A DNA stretch of 6,165 bases from Actinomycetes bacterium (GTDB lineage: Bacteria > Actinomycetota > Acidimicrobiia > Acidimicrobiales > RAAP-2). The notes beneath the pieces were generated by a model that saw only the letters and a program-made list of their open reading frames with translations, ran no database searches and was not told where the DNA came from. The stretch covers positions 1-6,165 of the forward strand of contig JAJYXS010000126.1 of assembly GCA_021801615.1 (NCBI GenBank). The letters run 5' to 3'. Below are positions 5,806-6,165 of the stretch, one piece after another (within the stretch, counting starts at the first letter, position 1; every line of letters starts with the position of its first letter). Position numbers and translations under genes: made by a program.

Positions 5806-5904
5806 AAGCCTCCCATATGACCGGCGGGGACAGCCTGGTCGCCCATCCGCGGGGTTGTCGGTCCGGGAGGTGTGCTGTGCCGGGATGCCAGGCCCGGTGC
5901 CCCG

Positions 5905-5931
5905 AGTCTAGATCGGATCGACCGGCGCCAA
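5905..5931 (-). promoter_or_regulatory. Candidate nadA promoter
   Basis: On the minus strand TTGGCG (5926-5931) and TAGACT (5905-5910) are separated by 15 bp, shorter than ideal. The -10 fits TANNNT and lies in one of the few AT-containing stretches of this region. It would give a leader of about 110 bases before nadA. Confidence 0.28.
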
Positions 5932-5966
5932 GCCAGCTTGAAGCCCCAGGGAGCCGCCAAACCCCG

Positions 5967-6055
5967 GGGAGCCCACGAGCCCACCACGCCCAGGGTGGTC
6001 CAGCACACCAAGCCCAGGGTGGTCCAGCACACCAAGGCCAGGGAGCCCACGAGCC
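5967..6055. repeat. Pair of 15-bp direct repeats flanking the 24-bp tandem repeats
   Basis: GGGAGCCCACGAGCC occurs exactly at 5967-5981 and 6041-6055, bracketing the 24-bp tandem copies, and a degenerate relative (CAGGGAGCCGCC) starts at about 5948. The bracketed layout could reflect local duplication. No terminal inverted repeats or transposase are present, so it is not called a mobile element. Confidence 0.6.
5989..6036. repeat. Two exact 24-bp tandem repeats upstream of nadA
   Basis: A 24-bp unit beginning CCCAGGGTGGTCC is at 5989-6012 and, identical, at 6013-6036; a third start (CCAGGG) follows at 6038. Each unit has a short inverted motif (GGTG...CACC). The perfect identity indicates a recent duplication. 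The period is a multiple of three, but the frames covering it are not supported as coding. Confidence 0.85.
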
Positions 6056-6093
6056 TAGTGTCCTGAACCGGAGGTTCGGGGGATAATTGCCAT
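6055..6093 (-). CDS. Possible 12-residue ORF coupled to the right-edge gene (remnant or leader)
   Basis: An ATG at 6091-6093 shares its first base with the upstream gene's TGA (TGATG) and has AAGGAGG four bases before it, a textbook coupled start. The frame encodes MAIIPRTSGSGH and stops at TAG (6055-6057). Beyond the stop the same frame stays open for about 48 codons through the repeats. It could be a cut-off remnant of a former downstream gene, a tiny real peptide, or chance. The peptide matches nothing I recognise. Confidence 0.25.
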   Translation of the reverse strand: MAIIPRTSGSGH

Positions 6094-6165
6094 CAGGCCT
6101 CCTTCGCTCCGGCGGCGGCTGCGGACACCCGCTCGCAGTAGCGGGCGAGTGAGGCGAGGATCTGG
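6093..6165 (-). CDS. C-terminal end of an unidentified gene at the right edge
   Basis: A minus-strand frame enters from the right edge and stops at TGA (6093-6095), showing 23 residues: QILASLARYCERVS followed by AAAAGAKEA. Third positions are mostly G or C, and the peptide looks like an amphipathic helix with a short Ala/Lys tail. The fragment is too short to identify. It reads in the same direction as nadA but is separated from it by about 300 bp, so it is probably not tightly coupled to it. A good Shine-Dalgarno lies inside its last codons and serves the ATG at 6093. Confidence 0.5.
   Translation of the reverse strand, partial: QILASLARYCERVSAAAAGAKEA

Larger units (their letters stand above)
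5786..6092. other. 307-bp region upstream of nadA without a convincing gene
   Basis: From nadA outward it holds the ribosome site, an inverted repeat CCGGG/CCCGG (5880-5897), a possible promoter (5905-5931), two exact 24-bp repeats, a pair of 15-bp direct repeats and a 12-codon ORF. A dyad GAACC-GGA-GGTTC is at 6065-6077. I could not recognise a riboswitch or known NAD regulator site. Confidence 0.5.

Noticed and set aside
5786..5910. Riboswitch controlling nadA
   Set aside because: NAD-related riboswitches are known upstream of nadA in some bacteria, but I could not match a conserved core here. A covariance-model search would decide.
3764..5911. Long plus-strand open frame of 715 codons across tetR and nadA
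   Set aside because: It is antisense to two genes with clear family motifs, shows no recognisable domain, and its length is explained by the scarcity of stop codons opposite GC-rich genes.
4716..6050. Minus-strand open frame of 444 codons overlapping nadA and the upstream repeats
   Set aside because: Most of it is the alternative frame of nadA (Arg/Pro/Gly-rich). The upstream part is a translation of the 24-bp repeats (LVCWTTLG units) without independent support.
5967..6055. CRISPR array
   Set aside because: The repeats are contiguous tandem copies without unique spacers, and no cas gene is present.
1..6165. tRNA, rRNA, insertion sequence or prophage genes
   Set aside because: I saw no cloverleaf, rRNA segment, transposase motif or integrase, and no terminal inverted repeats flanking any segment.

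Overview
The window is very GC-rich, with codon third positions almost all G or C in the confident genes. It encodes a TetR-MMPL efflux pair and a leaderless-looking start, which together suggest a high-GC actinobacterium. Class and genus cannot be fixed from the sequence. All three complete recognised operon genes and the STAS gene read on the minus strand; only the fragment at the left edge reads plus.

Layout from left to right: (1) The C-terminal end of an unidentified plus-strand protein with 11-residue Thr/Ser/Ala-rich repeats (to 227). (2) A 278-bp convergent gap with short iterated motifs and a palindrome. (3) A STAS-domain anti-sigma-factor antagonist-like gene (506-949, minus), whose usual phospho-serine position is occupied by arginine. 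(4) A 248-bp gap with a perfect 8-bp hairpin and a possible promoter for the STAS gene. (5) A 783-residue MMPL/RND-family transporter (1198-3549, minus). (6) A TetR-family repressor (about 3569-4384, minus) only 19 bp upstream of the transporter, so the two form an operon. (7) A 222-bp control region containing a near-perfect 23-bp inverted repeat over the TetR start, two further palindromes and three imperfect 26-bp repeats. (8) nadA, quinolinate synthase (4616-5785, minus). (9) A 307-bp stretch with two exact 24-bp tandem repeats and a 12-codon ORF coupled by TGATG to (10) the C-terminal end of an unidentified minus-strand gene at the right edge.

Functional reading: TetR and MMPL form a self-contained, probably autorepressed and ligand-inducible export module. 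The STAS protein would belong to a partner-switching sigma-factor or signalling pathway, but no kinase, anti-sigma factor or phosphatase is in view. NadA makes quinolinate for de novo NAD synthesis; nadB and nadC are not recognisable here.

I see no clearly new multi-gene system. The points most worth checking are the operator and leaderless start of the TetR gene, the altered STAS phospho-site, the extra loop in NadA, and the repeat-rich region upstream of nadA with its apparently truncated coupled ORF.
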